Assembly: GCA_903955385.1 (NCBI GenBank)
Contig: CAJBNH010000165.1
Location: forward strand, 1-62,442
DNA from: an uncultured Myxococcales bacterium
GTDB taxonomy: Bacteria; Myxococcota_A; UBA9042
Length of the DNA: 62,442 nt
Reading direction: 5' to 3'
In this document: positions 18,883-28,061 of the stretch, piece after piece
Numbering within the stretch: position 1 is the first letter of the stretch
Layout: each line of letters starts with the position of its first letter
Position numbers and translations under genes: made by a program
Notes under the pieces: model-generated
What the model saw: only the letters and a program-made list of their open reading frames with translations
Told to the model about the DNA's origin: nothing
Database searches by the model: none

Positions 18883-21243
18883 ATGATCCGCCATTCTGCT
18901 TGGTTTCTGGCCACCGTCGCGCTCGTCGCCCTGGCCGCCTGCTCCGAGGACCCTGCCGCCGCAACGACCGACACCGCCGTCGATGCGGTGGCTGACACGG
19001 TGGCCGACACCGCGTCCGACACACAACCCATCGACACAACTCCGGATGTCGTGGCCGAGGTCGACGCTGGTCTGGATGCGCCCGACTGGACGCCCGACCG
19101 CGCCTGCAACACCGGCGGCGGCGTGCTGCCCAAGGGGCTGGACGAGATCGCTTGGGACGATGGCGTCATGAAAAGCCACGTCAAAGAGCAGACTTGGAGC
19201 ATTCTCGGCAAGCCATTGGTTGACGAGTCGCTGTACGAGGCGGTGCGCTTCGACCTCGACGGCCCGATGAAGATCTGGGGCTTCCGCGTGCAGTTCGGCA
19301 GCGTCGCAGAGGCCAAGGACGCCCCCGTCACGCTGGGACTGTACCGCGACTTCGGCCACAACGGCTTCGACTTCTGGGCCAAGGACCCCATCTGGACGGT
19401 GTCGCGCTGCGGTGACCAGGTCGCGCCCGAAGAGTGGGTCGACTACCGCCTGCCGCAGCCCGTGGTCATCGATCAGCCGGGCCTCGTGTACGTCGCCAGC
19501 CTGCGCAAGAACGCCGACAGCCCTGCCCTCGCGTTTGACGGCACCCTGCCCGAAGGCTGCGAAGATCCGAACAATTGCTGCGGCCCGTTTGATGCGTGCC
19601 ACTCGGCCTGGAACCTGCCGGACATGACCAGCTACACCATCGACGGCCAGCTGAACGCTGCGTGGAACGGCCTGTCGATGAGCCGCCCGGTCGACTATCT
19701 GGTGCGCCTGCTGGTCGAGCCGACGGCCAAGGACGACCCCTTGCTGCATCGTTTCAAGGCCATCCCGGACATCAAGCCCGGCGGCCGGCAATCCTGGGGC
19801 GACTTCGACGGCGACGGTTGGGACGACATGTGGGACAGCAGCGGCAAGCTCTGGCGCAACGACAAGGGCACCTTGGTCGATGTGACAGAGGGCACGGGCA
19901 TCACGGCCTTGGCCGTCCCGTCCAGCGGCGGTGTGTGGGGCGACTACGACAACGATGGCGACCTGGACCTGCTGACCTTTGTCGAGTCTTCCGCCGAGAC
20001 CGAGCACCTGTTGCGCAACGACAACGGCAAGTTCGTCGACGTCACCTTGCAGGCCGGCTTGGGGACGACCCAGACCTACAACCTGTGTGGCGCCACCGAT
20101 GGCAAGCCGCAGCACGAGCCCACCGCAGGCGCTGCTTGGCTCGACCTGGATGCCGATGGCTTCCTGGATCTCTATCTCGCCAACTTCAACTGCTGGACGG
20201 ACTACACGTTCTACGTCGACCGCTTCTGGCACAACAACGGCGACGGCACCTTCCAGGACCGCACGGTCGCCAGCGGCTTCCCCACAGAGGCCGGCACCAA
20301 GTTTCCCAGCCGCGGCGTGACCCCTGCCGACTTCGACAGCGACGGCGATGTGGACATTTTCGTGCACACCTACGTGCTGGTGCGCGACCTCCTGTTCCGC
20401 AACGAGGGCAACGGCAAGGTCAAGGAAGTCGGCCAGTCGCAAGGCGTCGCAGGCAAGGCCACGCAAACCGGCGGCGTCAAGCGGTACGGCCACGGCATCG
20501 GCTCGGTCTGGGGCGACCTGAACGGTGACGGGCGGCTGGATCTGGTGGTGGCGAATCTGGCGCACCCGCGCTACTGGGACTTCTCGAACAAGTCCGAAGT
20601 GTTGCTGCAGCAAGCTGACGGCACCTTCCAGGACATCCAGGGCGACTGGCAGTACCCCGCTGGCGCCGCGGGCCTGACGTATCAAGAGACGCACTCTGTC
20701 CCCGTGCTGGGCGACTTCGATCAGGATGGCGATCTGGACCTGCTGATGTCGGCCACCTACGACGGGCGCCCCACAGAGTTCTACTTGGGCAACGGCGACG
20801 GCACCTTCACTCTGTCCCGGTGGCAAAGCGGCATCGCCGACCGCAACGGCTGGGGCATGGCCGCGGCCGATCTCGACCATGACGGTGATCCTGATCTGGC
20901 GTGCAGCAACGTGCTGTACGAAAACCGTGGGAGCAAGGGCAATTGGCTACAGGTTCGCGTAGTCGGCGACGTCCAGGCCAACCGGGCGGGCATCGGTGCC
21001 ACGGTCCGCGTCACTGCGGGGGGCAAGACCTGGATGCGCGTGGTCGACGGCGGCTCTGGCCAAGGCGGACAGTCCATGACCGCCGTGCACGTCGGCCTCG
21101 GAACGGTCGACACCGTCGAGTCCATCGAGGTCGTCTGGCCCGGCGGCAAGAAGACGACCTACGCCGGACCGTTCACGGCCAATCAGCGCGTGTGGGTCGC
21201 AGAATCGGGGAAAGTAACGAAGGGTTGGAGCGGAACGCCCTAG
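18883..21243 (+). CDS. FG-GAP/VCBS repeat lipoprotein with ASPIC/UnbV C-terminus (CRTAC1-like)
   Basis: The 786-residue product is a lipoprotein (ALVALAAC, Cys20) with an Asp/Thr/Ala spacer to about residue 68. A domain of unknown type holds the paired cysteines CEDPNNCC. From about residue 300 there are seven FG-GAP/VCBS repeats with calcium-type loops (DFDGDGWDD, DYDNDGDLD, DLDADGFLD, DFDSDGDVD, DLNGDGRLD, DFDQDGDLD, DLDHDGDPD), which should form a beta propeller. The C-terminal 90 residues match the ASPIC/UnbV domain (NRAGIGATVRV, SIEVVWPGGKKTTY). This order is that of animal CRTAC1 and its bacterial relatives. A surface binding role is inferred. Confidence 0.88.
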   Translation: MIRHSAWFLATVALVALAACSEDPAAATTDTAVDAVADTVADTASDTQPIDTTPDVVAEVDAGLDAPDWTPDRACNTGGGVLPKGLDEIAWDDGVMKSHVKEQTWSILGKPLVDESLYEAVRFDLDGPMKIWGFRVQFGSVAEAKDAPVTLGLYRDFGHNGFDFWAKDPIWTVSRCGDQVAPEEWVDYRLPQPVVIDQPGLVYVASLRKNADSPALAFDGTLPEGCEDPNNCCGPFDACHSAWNLPDMTSYTIDGQLNAAWNGLSMSRPVDYLVRLLVEPTAKDDPLLHRFKAIPDIKPGGRQSWGDFDGDGWDDMWDSSGKLWRNDKGTLVDVTEGTGITALAVPSSGGVWGDYDNDGDLDLLTFVESSAETEHLLRNDNGKFVDVTLQAGLGTTQTYNLCGATDGKPQHEPTAGAAWLDLDADGFLDLYLANFNCWTDYTFYVDRFWHNNGDGTFQDRTVASGFPTEAGTKFPSRGVTPADFDSDGDVDIFVHTYVLVRDLLFRNEGNGKVKEVGQSQGVAGKATQTGGVKRYGHGIGSVWGDLNGDGRLDLVVANLAHPRYWDFSNKSEVLLQQADGTFQDIQGDWQYPAGAAGLTYQETHSVPVLGDFDQDGDLDLLMSATYDGRPTEFYLGNGDGTFTLSRWQSGIADRNGWGMAAADLDHDGDPDLACSNVLYENRGSKGNWLQVRVVGDVQANRAGIGATVRVTAGGKTWMRVVDGGSGQGGQSMTAVHVGLGTVDTVESIEVVWPGGKKTTYAGPFTANQRVWVAESGKVTKGWSGTP

Positions 21244-21282
21244 TCGCGCGGCCGGTCCGTTTCGCTGGATTCGCCCGAGTCG

Positions 21283-21319
21283 GGCACCTGGCGCCTCCAT
21301 GATCGAGGTGCCAGGTGCC
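21283..21319. terminator. Bidirectional hairpin between convergent genes
   Basis: GGCACCTGGCGCCTC pairs with GAGGTGCCAGGTGCC across the 7-base loop CATGATC, a 15-bp stem with a single G-T wobble. It lies between the stops of the FG-GAP lipoprotein (plus) and the RRM gene (minus), so it probably ends both transcripts. A U run is lacking. Confidence 0.65.
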
Positions 21320-21356
21320 GCTCGGAATTCAGCTTGGTGCTGAGCGGACTGCGAGA

Positions 21357-21731
21357 CTAGCGACGACCGCCGTACCCGCCGTCGTTGCCGCCGTAGCCGC
21401 CGCCACCGCCGCCGCCGCCGTAGCCACCGCCACCGCCGCCGCCGCCGTAACCGCCGCCGCCGCCGCCGCCGCCAGTGCGGGGGCTGCGCTCCTGCGCCTC
21501 ATTCACCTTGACGGCACGGCCGTCGATCATCTGGCCGTCCATGCGCTGGACTGCCTCGCGGGCGCCCGCGTCATCCGACATCGTCACGAAGCCGAAGCCG
21601 CGCGAACGGCCCGTCTCGCGGTCCGTGATGACCTTCGCGTCGGTGACCGTGCCGCAATCGGCAAAGGCCGAGCGCAGCGTCGAGTCGTTCGTGTCCCAGC
21701 TGAGGCCGCCAATAAAGAGCTTGTTTCCCAT
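21357..21731 (-). CDS. Glycine-rich RNA-binding protein with one RRM
   Basis: The 124-residue product has one RNA recognition motif: RNP2 (KLFIGGL) near residue 4 and RNP1 (RGFGFVTM) near residue 45. A tail of GGYGGGG repeats ends in GGRR. Bacterial proteins of this type bind single-stranded RNA and are often cold-induced in cyanobacteria and other groups. The start MGNKLFIGGLSW is chosen because it matches the family's N-terminus; an in-frame ATG 69 bases earlier would add 23 unrelated residues. The long untranslated leader to about 21965 has no other gene. Confidence 0.9.
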   Translation of the reverse strand: MGNKLFIGGLSWDTNDSTLRSAFADCGTVTDAKVITDRETGRSRGFGFVTMSDDAGAREAVQRMDGQMIDGRAVKVNEAQERSPRTGGGGGGGGYGGGGGGGGYGGGGGGGGYGGNDGGYGGRR

Positions 21732-21965
21732 CAGAAGATATACCTGTTCCCAGAGCGCGAGATGTCCCGCGCGGTTGCCACTCATCACAAAGAAGTTCAT
21801 GAGAAGTGTGGCGCGCAGCCTACCACATCCCTGAGGGAAAGGCGGGCAAAATTCCTTAGCGATGAAAGAAAGTTCGCAGCGGGTGCAGAGGGGTGGGAAC
21901 GACCAAGCTCATGGGCGAGAACCCACCGTCCAACTTCCTTGGCAGGCGCCTCCCAACCATCGAGG

Positions 21966-24900
21966 TCAGGGCTTCTCTGTTGCGCTCTTGCTGTTCTGCG
22001 GGTCGCGCGCCGTCCGAGCGATGAAGTCCGTCTTGTTGTCGCCCGAGTCCCAACCATTGCCTCTCGAGGCGTCCTCGCCACCGCTTGCCATCGTGGCTGC
22101 GGTGCTGGCGCTAACGGCCTTGCGCTCGACGCTTCCCGTGCCGCCGACGGTGTGGACGGGGGCCGGGCCGGTGCCTTCGACGCGCGTCGTGCCGGTGCCA
22201 TAGCCGACGAGGTCAAGGACGGTCGTTCCCGCGACCAGCTGGAGCACACCCGCCGTGCCACCCAAGCCCAAGTCGCCGGTCACCTTGAAGTCAGCGGCGA
22301 CGGTGCCGGTGTAGGAATTGGTGCTGGTGATCAGGAAGTAGCCGTGCGCCGCAATCGTCACGCCGGCGGCGAAGCCGGACGTCCCGTTCTTGCTGGACCA
22401 CGTCGTACCGGTCGACGAGCCGTACTCCAGTTTCAAGCCCTTCAGGCTGGCCACCGTGTCGCCGGGGTTGTACAGCTCGACAAACTCATCGCCGGCCGCT
22501 GCGCCGCTGCTGCCTGAGAAGGCTGCGAACTCCGAGATCAGCACCTTGGCCTCGCACTTCCCGCTCGACTCAGCGCACGCGATGCCCGCGTCGCAGGCAA
22601 GCTCAGTGTGCACGCAACCGATGGTCGGCTCGCAGGAGTCGATGGTGCAGCTGAGCCCGTCGTCGCAGTCGACAGGGAACGTGTCCTGGCACGCGCCGTC
22701 GGTGCAGGTGTCGTTCCAAGTGCAGGCGTCGCCGTCGTCGCACGGCGCACCGTTGATGTCGTGAGCGCAACCGACCGCAGAGTCACACGAATCGTCGGTG
22801 CAGACGTTGTTGTCGTCGCAGCTCGTCGCGGGACCGGACTGGCAGCTGCCCTCGCCGCACGCGTCGTTCTCGGTGCACGCGTCGCCGTCGTCGCAAGGGT
22901 CGTTGTTGGCCGTGGACACGCAGCTGTCCACCGGGTCGCAGACGTCGGTCGTGCACGAGTTGCCGTCGTCGCACGGGTTCATCGGTCCGGGCTCGCAGGC
23001 TCCGTCCTTGCAGGCGTCGTCTTGCGTGCAGTCGTTGCCATCGGTGCAGGGCTGGGTGGTTGCAACGTTCTGACACCCCAAGGCTTTGTCGCAGCTGTCG
23101 TCGGTGCAGAGGTTGTTGTCCTCGCAATCGACCGGGAAGGTGTCCTGGCACGCGCCGTCGGTGCAGGTGTCGTTCCAGGTGCACGCATCGCCGTCATCGC
23201 AGGCGGCGCCGTTCGGGTCGTTGGCACAGCCGTTGATCGGGTCGCACGAGTCATCGGTGCAGACGTTGTTGTCGTTGCACGCGCTCTCCAAGCCGGGTTC
23301 GCAGGCCCCGTCCTTACAGGAGTCCCCGGAAGTACACGCGTTGTCGTCGGTGCATTCGGCCTGGTTCGGGGTGTTCTGGCAGCCCGTGACCGGGTCGCAA
23401 GTGTCGTCCGTGCACACAATGCCGTCATCGCACGCGATCGAAGTGCTGGAGACGCACTTGCCTTCGCTGCAAGTGTCCCCTTCGGTGCAAACGTCGTTGT
23501 CCGTGCAGTCGCCTGTCAGCGCGGTGTGGACGCAACCGACTTCCGGGTTGCATGAGTCCTCCGTGCAGGCTTCCTTGTCGTCGCAGTCCAGAATCTCGCC
23601 CGTCACGCACGCACCCTTGACGCAGCTGTCCCCGTCGGTGCAGGCGTTGCCGTCGGTACAGGGGGCCTCGTTCTGCACGTTCGCGCATCCCGCGATCTTG
23701 TCGCAGGTATCGTCGGTGCACGGGTCCTCGTCGTCGCACGGGAGCGGCCCGTCCACAACGCACTCGCCGTCCTTGCAAGCATCGCCCACGGTGCAGGCGT
23801 CACCGTCGGTGCACGGGACGTCGAGAGCCACGTAGACGCAACCCTTGACCTTGTCGCACGCGTCGCTGGTGCAGACCTTGCCGTCGTCGCAATCCAGCGT
23901 CACGCCTTCGCCGCACTTGCCTTGACTGCACGCCTCGCCCGTCGTGCAGGCATCGCCGTCCGAGCACGGTGCGGCGTTGACCGCGTTCACGCATCCCGTG
24001 ACCTGGTCACACGAATCGTCGGTGCACGGATTGTCGTCGTCGCACTTGAGGACGTCGCTTGTCGTGCAGACGCCGACCACGCATTTGTCGCCCGTCGTGC
24101 ACACGCTGCCGTCGGTGCACGCGGCGTCGATGGCCTGATGGATGCACCCCTTGGCCTTGTCGCAGGAGTCGCCGGTGCACGCATTGCCGTCGTCGCAACC
24201 GAGCGGCAACGCCCCCGCGCAGGTCCCGTCCAGGCACTTCTCGTCGGTGGTGCAGGCATCGCCGTCGGTGCAGGTGGCGTCTGTGGCCAGATGGACACAA
24301 CCCTTGGTCTTGTCGCAGGAATCGTCGGTACAGCCGTTCTTGTCGTCGCAAACGATCGGCGCCCCGGCCTGGCACTGGCCCGCAGTGCAGGCGCCCGGCG
24401 CGGTGCAGGCATCGCCGTCATCGCAGGCAACACCGTTAGAGACGGCGGTGTGCTCGCACCCCTTGGGTCCGCACGCGTCCGTCGTGCACGCGTCACTGTC
24501 GTCGCACAGGTCAGTGCCGTCGGTCTTGCCGTCGCAGTCGTTGTCAGCGCCGTCACAGACCTCAGTCACCGCCGCGGGTGCGTCGCAGGCCGACAGGCCC
24601 CCAGCCTCCGGCGCACCGGGCTGGTCCTTGGCCAAGCAGCTGCGGTCTCCCGGGCAAGAAGTCGACTCGAGGGAACAAGCCGTGGCGAGTCCCAAACCCA
24701 TCGCCCGCCCCGAGCAAGCGCAGGACGCCCCCGGCGCCGGGCGGCACTGCTTGATGGTCTGACCCGCGACATCCTGAACCTCAGCGCACTCGAAGTCGGT
24801 TGCGCAGTCGCCATTTTGTACGCACGCGGTACCGCAGAACGAGCCCTCGCCGCCCCATGCGACACAACGGTTCGCTGCATTCGCGGCCGTGCAGTCGCTG

Positions 24901-25484
24901 TTCTTCGAGCAAGGGTCGCACAGGGTCAAGTCCTTCTCGATGCACAACTTGCTTTGCGACTCGCAGACATAGCCGGATGGACAGGCCGACACGCACGGCA
25001 GCGCGCACGTCGGTTGGCCGCTGCGCCGCATCAGGCAAACGCCGCTCATGCACTGGAAGTCGTTGCTGCACGGACAGTTGACCTTGCCGCTGCAGTCCGC
25101 ATCGACCTCGACGACGGCATCACTGCCGCCATCCTCCACGTCCGTAATGTCGCTGGTGTCCGGTTGCGCAACGTCCAAGTCCTCGCCGATGTCAGTCTCG
25201 GCATCCCCGCCCAGATCGGCCATCAGGTCGAGGGGGACGTCGCCCTCCGTGTCAGACGCACTGTCAGAGACACTGTCGGACGTGGTATCGACGGCGGTAT
25301 CGACATCCGTCGCCACGTCATCCGTCGCCACGTCGTCCGTCGCACCGTCCGCAAGGTCCGCTACCGTGTCGGCAGGCACGTTGACGTCGGTTCCGCGTTC
25401 AACCGGGTCGTCGCCGCAGCCGATGATGGCCGTGGCGAAGATGACGGCGAAGAGGACACCGGACGTTCTCAGGGACAAACACAT
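21966..25484 (-). CDS. Large lipoprotein with 13 alternating Cys-rich repeats and a lamin-tail-like domain
   Basis: The 1,172-residue product has a lipobox (ATAIIGC, Cys23) and an acidic spacer to about residue 130. A Cys-rich stalk resembles that of the 15.1-kb lipoprotein, followed by CDGADNDCDGKTDG (310-323), a MopE-like motif. Then come 13 CxDxxxCTxDxCDxxxGC units alternating with 12 CTDGDACTxGDxCxxGxC units, about 51 residues per pair. The last ~190 residues match a lamin-tail domain (KVLISEFAAFSG, DEFVELYNPGD, YFLITS, DLVGYG). The start at 25484 puts the signal peptide first; 19 further residues upstream are not signal-like. It is probably an elongated disulfide-rich surface fibre; this is inference. 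Confidence 0.85.
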   Translation of the reverse strand: MCLSLRTSGVLFAVIFATAIIGCGDDPVERGTDVNVPADTVADLADGATDDVATDDVATDVDTAVDTTSDSVSDSASDTEGDVPLDLMADLGGDAETDIGEDLDVAQPDTSDITDVEDGGSDAVVEVDADCSGKVNCPCSNDFQCMSGVCLMRRSGQPTCALPCVSACPSGYVCESQSKLCIEKDLTLCDPCSKNSDCTAANAANRCVAWGGEGSFCGTACVQNGDCATDFECAEVQDVAGQTIKQCRPAPGASCACSGRAMGLGLATACSLESTSCPGDRSCLAKDQPGAPEAGGLSACDAPAAVTEVCDGADNDCDGKTDGTDLCDDSDACTTDACGPKGCEHTAVSNGVACDDGDACTAPGACTAGQCQAGAPIVCDDKNGCTDDSCDKTKGCVHLATDATCTDGDACTTDEKCLDGTCAGALPLGCDDGNACTGDSCDKAKGCIHQAIDAACTDGSVCTTGDKCVVGVCTTSDVLKCDDDNPCTDDSCDQVTGCVNAVNAAPCSDGDACTTGEACSQGKCGEGVTLDCDDGKVCTSDACDKVKGCVYVALDVPCTDGDACTVGDACKDGECVVDGPLPCDDEDPCTDDTCDKIAGCANVQNEAPCTDGNACTDGDSCVKGACVTGEILDCDDKEACTEDSCNPEVGCVHTALTGDCTDNDVCTEGDTCSEGKCVSSTSIACDDGIVCTDDTCDPVTGCQNTPNQAECTDDNACTSGDSCKDGACEPGLESACNDNNVCTDDSCDPINGCANDPNGAACDDGDACTWNDTCTDGACQDTFPVDCEDNNLCTDDSCDKALGCQNVATTQPCTDGNDCTQDDACKDGACEPGPMNPCDDGNSCTTDVCDPVDSCVSTANNDPCDDGDACTENDACGEGSCQSGPATSCDDNNVCTDDSCDSAVGCAHDINGAPCDDGDACTWNDTCTDGACQDTFPVDCDDGLSCTIDSCEPTIGCVHTELACDAGIACAESSGKCEAKVLISEFAAFSGSSGAAAGDEFVELYNPGDTVASLKGLKLEYGSSTGTTWSSKNGTSGFAAGVTIAAHGYFLITSTNSYTGTVAADFKVTGDLGLGGTAGVLQLVAGTTVLDLVGYGTGTTRVEGTGPAPVHTVGGTGSVERKAVSASTAATMASGGEDASRGNGWDSGDNKTDFIARTARDPQNSKSATEKP
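22600..24506 (-). repeat. Tandem 153-base coding repeat array
   Basis: The Cys-rich repeats are encoded by about 12.5 direct DNA repeats with a 153-base period. Most copies have diverged, but 22681-22718 and 23140-23177 are identical over 38 bases and exactly 459 bases (three periods) apart. This points to recent duplication or gene conversion. Confidence 0.8.
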
Positions 25485-25571
25485 CTTCACACTCCGGACT
25501 GCTGCGAAAATCGTCTCCGTGCTAACGGCAGGCTCTCTCACTTCGCGAGCCGATCCGCCAGATTGTAAAAA

Positions 25572-25600
25572 AGTGTAATCGGTCTGGAGACCTGCTGCAA
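25572..25600 (-). promoter_or_regulatory. Promoter with operator-like palindrome for the Cys-repeat lipoprotein gene
   Basis: On the minus strand TTGCAG (25600-25595), a 17-base spacer and TACACT (25577-25572) lie about 90 bases before the start codon. The spacer contains the perfect palindrome GGTCTCCAGACC (25581-25592), placed where a repressor would block RNA polymerase. A second -10-like TACAAT lies ten bases further down. Confidence 0.45.
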
Positions 25601-25788
25601 CGGGGTCGCGTCATGGCCAATCCGCATGAAGTTGCTTGGATCTGGCCGTCCGCACCGACTCCGACGGGCGTCCACTGAACGCGATACTTTGCCTCGCGAG
25701 GGCCGATGGATTCCGCTCGCGAACAGAGGTTTCTCGATGGACAGTCCAGGCCCAGCCCAGTCTGGAGACTCAAGATCGAGGGCGGGCA

Positions 25789-26739
25789 CTACTGACAAAC
25801 CCGCGGGTCCGGCAGCGAGCACTTGCCGTTGGTGCACAGTGCGGGCGCCCTGCAAGGCTGGGCTGTGCTGGAGTCGCACGCCTCTCCAACGGCCGGAACC
25901 TTCTTGCACGTCCCCTGGCCGCCTGACTTCAGCACGCACGCCGCTCCGTAGTCGCACACGACAAAGCTGCCATCGATGTAGCCGCACGTCTCGCCGATGT
26001 CGACGACGGGTGTGTCCACACAGGTCTTGGTGTTGGCGTCGCAACACAAGCCGACCCCCTGCTTGCAGTTTTGCGGGCTGCTGGTGCAGGGGTCGCCTTG
26101 ACCGCCGCCGGCCACACAAGTGCCCGCCTGACACAGGAAAGGCGAGACGCACTCGGCGTTGGTGCAGTCCAGGTCGAACGTCACCGCCTTGGTGCACTTC
26201 TTCACCGTCGAGGTCGCAGCGCACACGGCGTAGCCGTCGCAGTCGTCGTCCTCGTTGCAGCCCTCCCCGTTCTGCTTGCGCGACTCGCACTTGCCGCACG
26301 CGGAGTTCGCGGCCTTGCGGCAGTACCCGGTGGCGCACTGGCTGTCGTCGCCGCACGCCAACAAGGTCTTCGTTGGGCCGGGCGGTGGCGCGCACGCGAC
26401 GTTGCCCTCGGCATCGGGCAAGACGTCGCCGAACGGGATCTCGTGGCAGGCAAGGCCCGCAAGAAACGTCGCACAAGTCGTGACATGCGTGTGCCGCAGC
26501 GTCGTGCCGGAGGCCGCGAGTCGATTCAGGCAGATCGCCTGCTCGTCGGCAAGGCACTGTGTCATCCCGCCGCGCACGTGATCGAGGTCGAACGGCGCGC
26601 ACAGCTGCAGGTGACCACAGCGGGCCTGCGCCAGCTTGTCGCACGCAGCCCGACGCTCGGGCGCATCGTCGGCGGCGTCATCCGCGCAGGCGCCAAGAAA
26701 CACGAGCCCCAGAACGAGGCCGACGTTGCGGGAAACCAT
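25789..26739 (-). CDS. Cys-rich lipoprotein of unknown function
   Basis: The 316-residue product has a signal peptide and lipobox (GLVFLGAC, Cys18). A first domain (CDKLAQARCGHLQLCAPFDL) has three cysteines and the look of small binding domains common in this kind of lipoprotein. Further Cys-rich segments follow (CNEDDDCDGYAVC, CGYIDGSFVVCDYGAAC). It lacks the long acidic spacer of its larger neighbours, having only a short DDAADDAP stretch. GGGGAGGG precedes the ATG. It starts 17 bases after the ATP-grasp gene and is probably its operon partner. The 304-base stretch downstream to 25485 holds the promoter of the next gene and nothing else recognised. Confidence 0.8.
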   Translation of the reverse strand: MVSRNVGLVLGLVFLGACADDAADDAPERRAACDKLAQARCGHLQLCAPFDLDHVRGGMTQCLADEQAICLNRLAASGTTLRHTHVTTCATFLAGLACHEIPFGDVLPDAEGNVACAPPPGPTKTLLACGDDSQCATGYCRKAANSACGKCESRKQNGEGCNEDDDCDGYAVCAATSTVKKCTKAVTFDLDCTNAECVSPFLCQAGTCVAGGGQGDPCTSSPQNCKQGVGLCCDANTKTCVDTPVVDIGETCGYIDGSFVVCDYGAACVLKSGGQGTCKKVPAVGEACDSSTAQPCRAPALCTNGKCSLPDPRVCQ

Positions 26740-26756
26740 GGAAAACCCTCCCCTTC

Positions 26757-27974
26757 TCACGATGCGTACAGGTGCAGCCGAGAGCCGACCAGGTCCGCCA
26801 GTTCGAGCGTACGCTGCAAGTCCGGGTGGCGCAGCAGGATGAAGCCGTCGGACACCAGCGTTTGCAGCCAGTTACGCCGCTCTGCCCCGACCGGCAGCAG
26901 ATTCTCCCACACAAGCGCCGGCCCCAGCTCGCGCCGAATCAGGTCCAGCCCCTCGATGTGGTGGATGCGACCTTGCCCCTGGGCGCGCTTGAAGACCGTG
27001 GCGACGTTGTACTTGCGCTCGACCGTCGTCTCCATCGCGCCATAACAGACGATGCGCGCCCACTCGGCGAAAGAGTCGAAGTCGCACGCGTAGTTCATCT
27101 GGTCGACCTGACGCGCGCCCGGGGGTCTGGCGCCGATCTCGCCGAACACGACCTCGCCGTCGGCCTTGCGGTACCACTCCATGTGGGTAAAGCCGCTCTC
27201 AAAGCCCAGCGCTTTCAGCACTTTCAGCCCCATCTCAGTGCCGCCCGCCAGCTCCGTTGCGTCGACGTCCCGCAGCGCGATCACCTGTGGACTGACCCAC
27301 TCGAGCGTGCGCGCCACCAGCGGCCGCGGCCGATACCACGCGATGTTGTGGTACAGCACCTGGCCGTTGGCCGTCAGCGTGTCGAACGTGTACTCCTCAC
27401 CGTCGATGAACTCCTCGACGCTGACTTCCGGAATCTGCGCCAGCTGCGTCAGGGCCTTGCGCAGCTCGTCCGGTGTCTCGACCCGGTACGTATGCGCCGA
27501 GCCCGCGCCGTCGATCGGCTTGAGGATCAACGGATAACCGATGCGCTCCGCCGCCTCCCAGCACGCCTTCGCCGTGTTCGCGCGCTGGTGCCGGGGGGTC
27601 CGCAGGCCGGCGGCGTCCAGCACCTCCTTCATGCGGACCTTGTCGCGGAACGCCCGCACGGTCTCGACGCCCATGCCCGGCACGCCCAGCGCCTCGCGCA
27701 GCCGCGCCGCCAGCAGCACGCTGTACTCCGACAGGCTCTCGACCCGCGCGACCTCGGCGTTGCCGAGCCACTCCCGCACGCGGCGGACCACGTCCACCTC
27801 GTCCCACATCGCGGGCACGGCCAGATAGGCCGACAGGTGGCGCTGAGCTTCGTGCGGCAACGCCTCGTACGGCTGGTCGCCTACGCCGAGGACGCGTGCG
27901 CCAACCTGTGCAAGTCCCCGCACGAAATGGGGCATCTCAGACGGATAGCCGGGAGACAGAAAGATGACATTCAT
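26757..27974 (-). CDS. ATP-grasp family enzyme
   Basis: The 405-residue product starts MNVIFLSPGYPSEMPHFVRG and has the ATP-grasp fold. The central domain contains FRDKVRMKEVLDAAGLRTPRH, YPLILKPIDGAGSAHTYRV (phosphate-binding loop and Lys), VSVEEFIDGEEYTFDTL, and a metal-binding VVFGEIGARPPG. These enzymes form acyl-phosphate intermediates to make amide or thioester bonds; the substrates here are unknown. An in-frame ATG 60 bases upstream is less likely because it would add Cys/Ala-rich residues before the first strand. It overlaps no neighbour and leads into the Cys-rich lipoprotein. Confidence 0.85.
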   Translation of the reverse strand: MNVIFLSPGYPSEMPHFVRGLAQVGARVLGVGDQPYEALPHEAQRHLSAYLAVPAMWDEVDVVRRVREWLGNAEVARVESLSEYSVLLAARLREALGVPGMGVETVRAFRDKVRMKEVLDAAGLRTPRHQRANTAKACWEAAERIGYPLILKPIDGAGSAHTYRVETPDELRKALTQLAQIPEVSVEEFIDGEEYTFDTLTANGQVLYHNIAWYRPRPLVARTLEWVSPQVIALRDVDATELAGGTEMGLKVLKALGFESGFTHMEWYRKADGEVVFGEIGARPPGARQVDQMNYACDFDSFAEWARIVCYGAMETTVERKYNVATVFKRAQGQGRIHHIEGLDLIRRELGPALVWENLLPVGAERRNWLQTLVSDGFILLRHPDLQRTLELADLVGSRLHLYAS

Positions 27975-28061
27975 GCGCGCGGCGCTCCATGGGGGGGAAG
28001 CCAGAGCGTAGCAGGCGCAAGGGTGCGCGGCCAAGGGAGGATCGCGGCGTTCCGGCGGCAG

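Noticed and set aside
22600-24506. Regularly spaced repeats that could suggest a CRISPR array
   Set aside because: The period is 153 bases, the repeats are diverged and in frame, and they encode Cys-rich protein modules; there are no cas genes.
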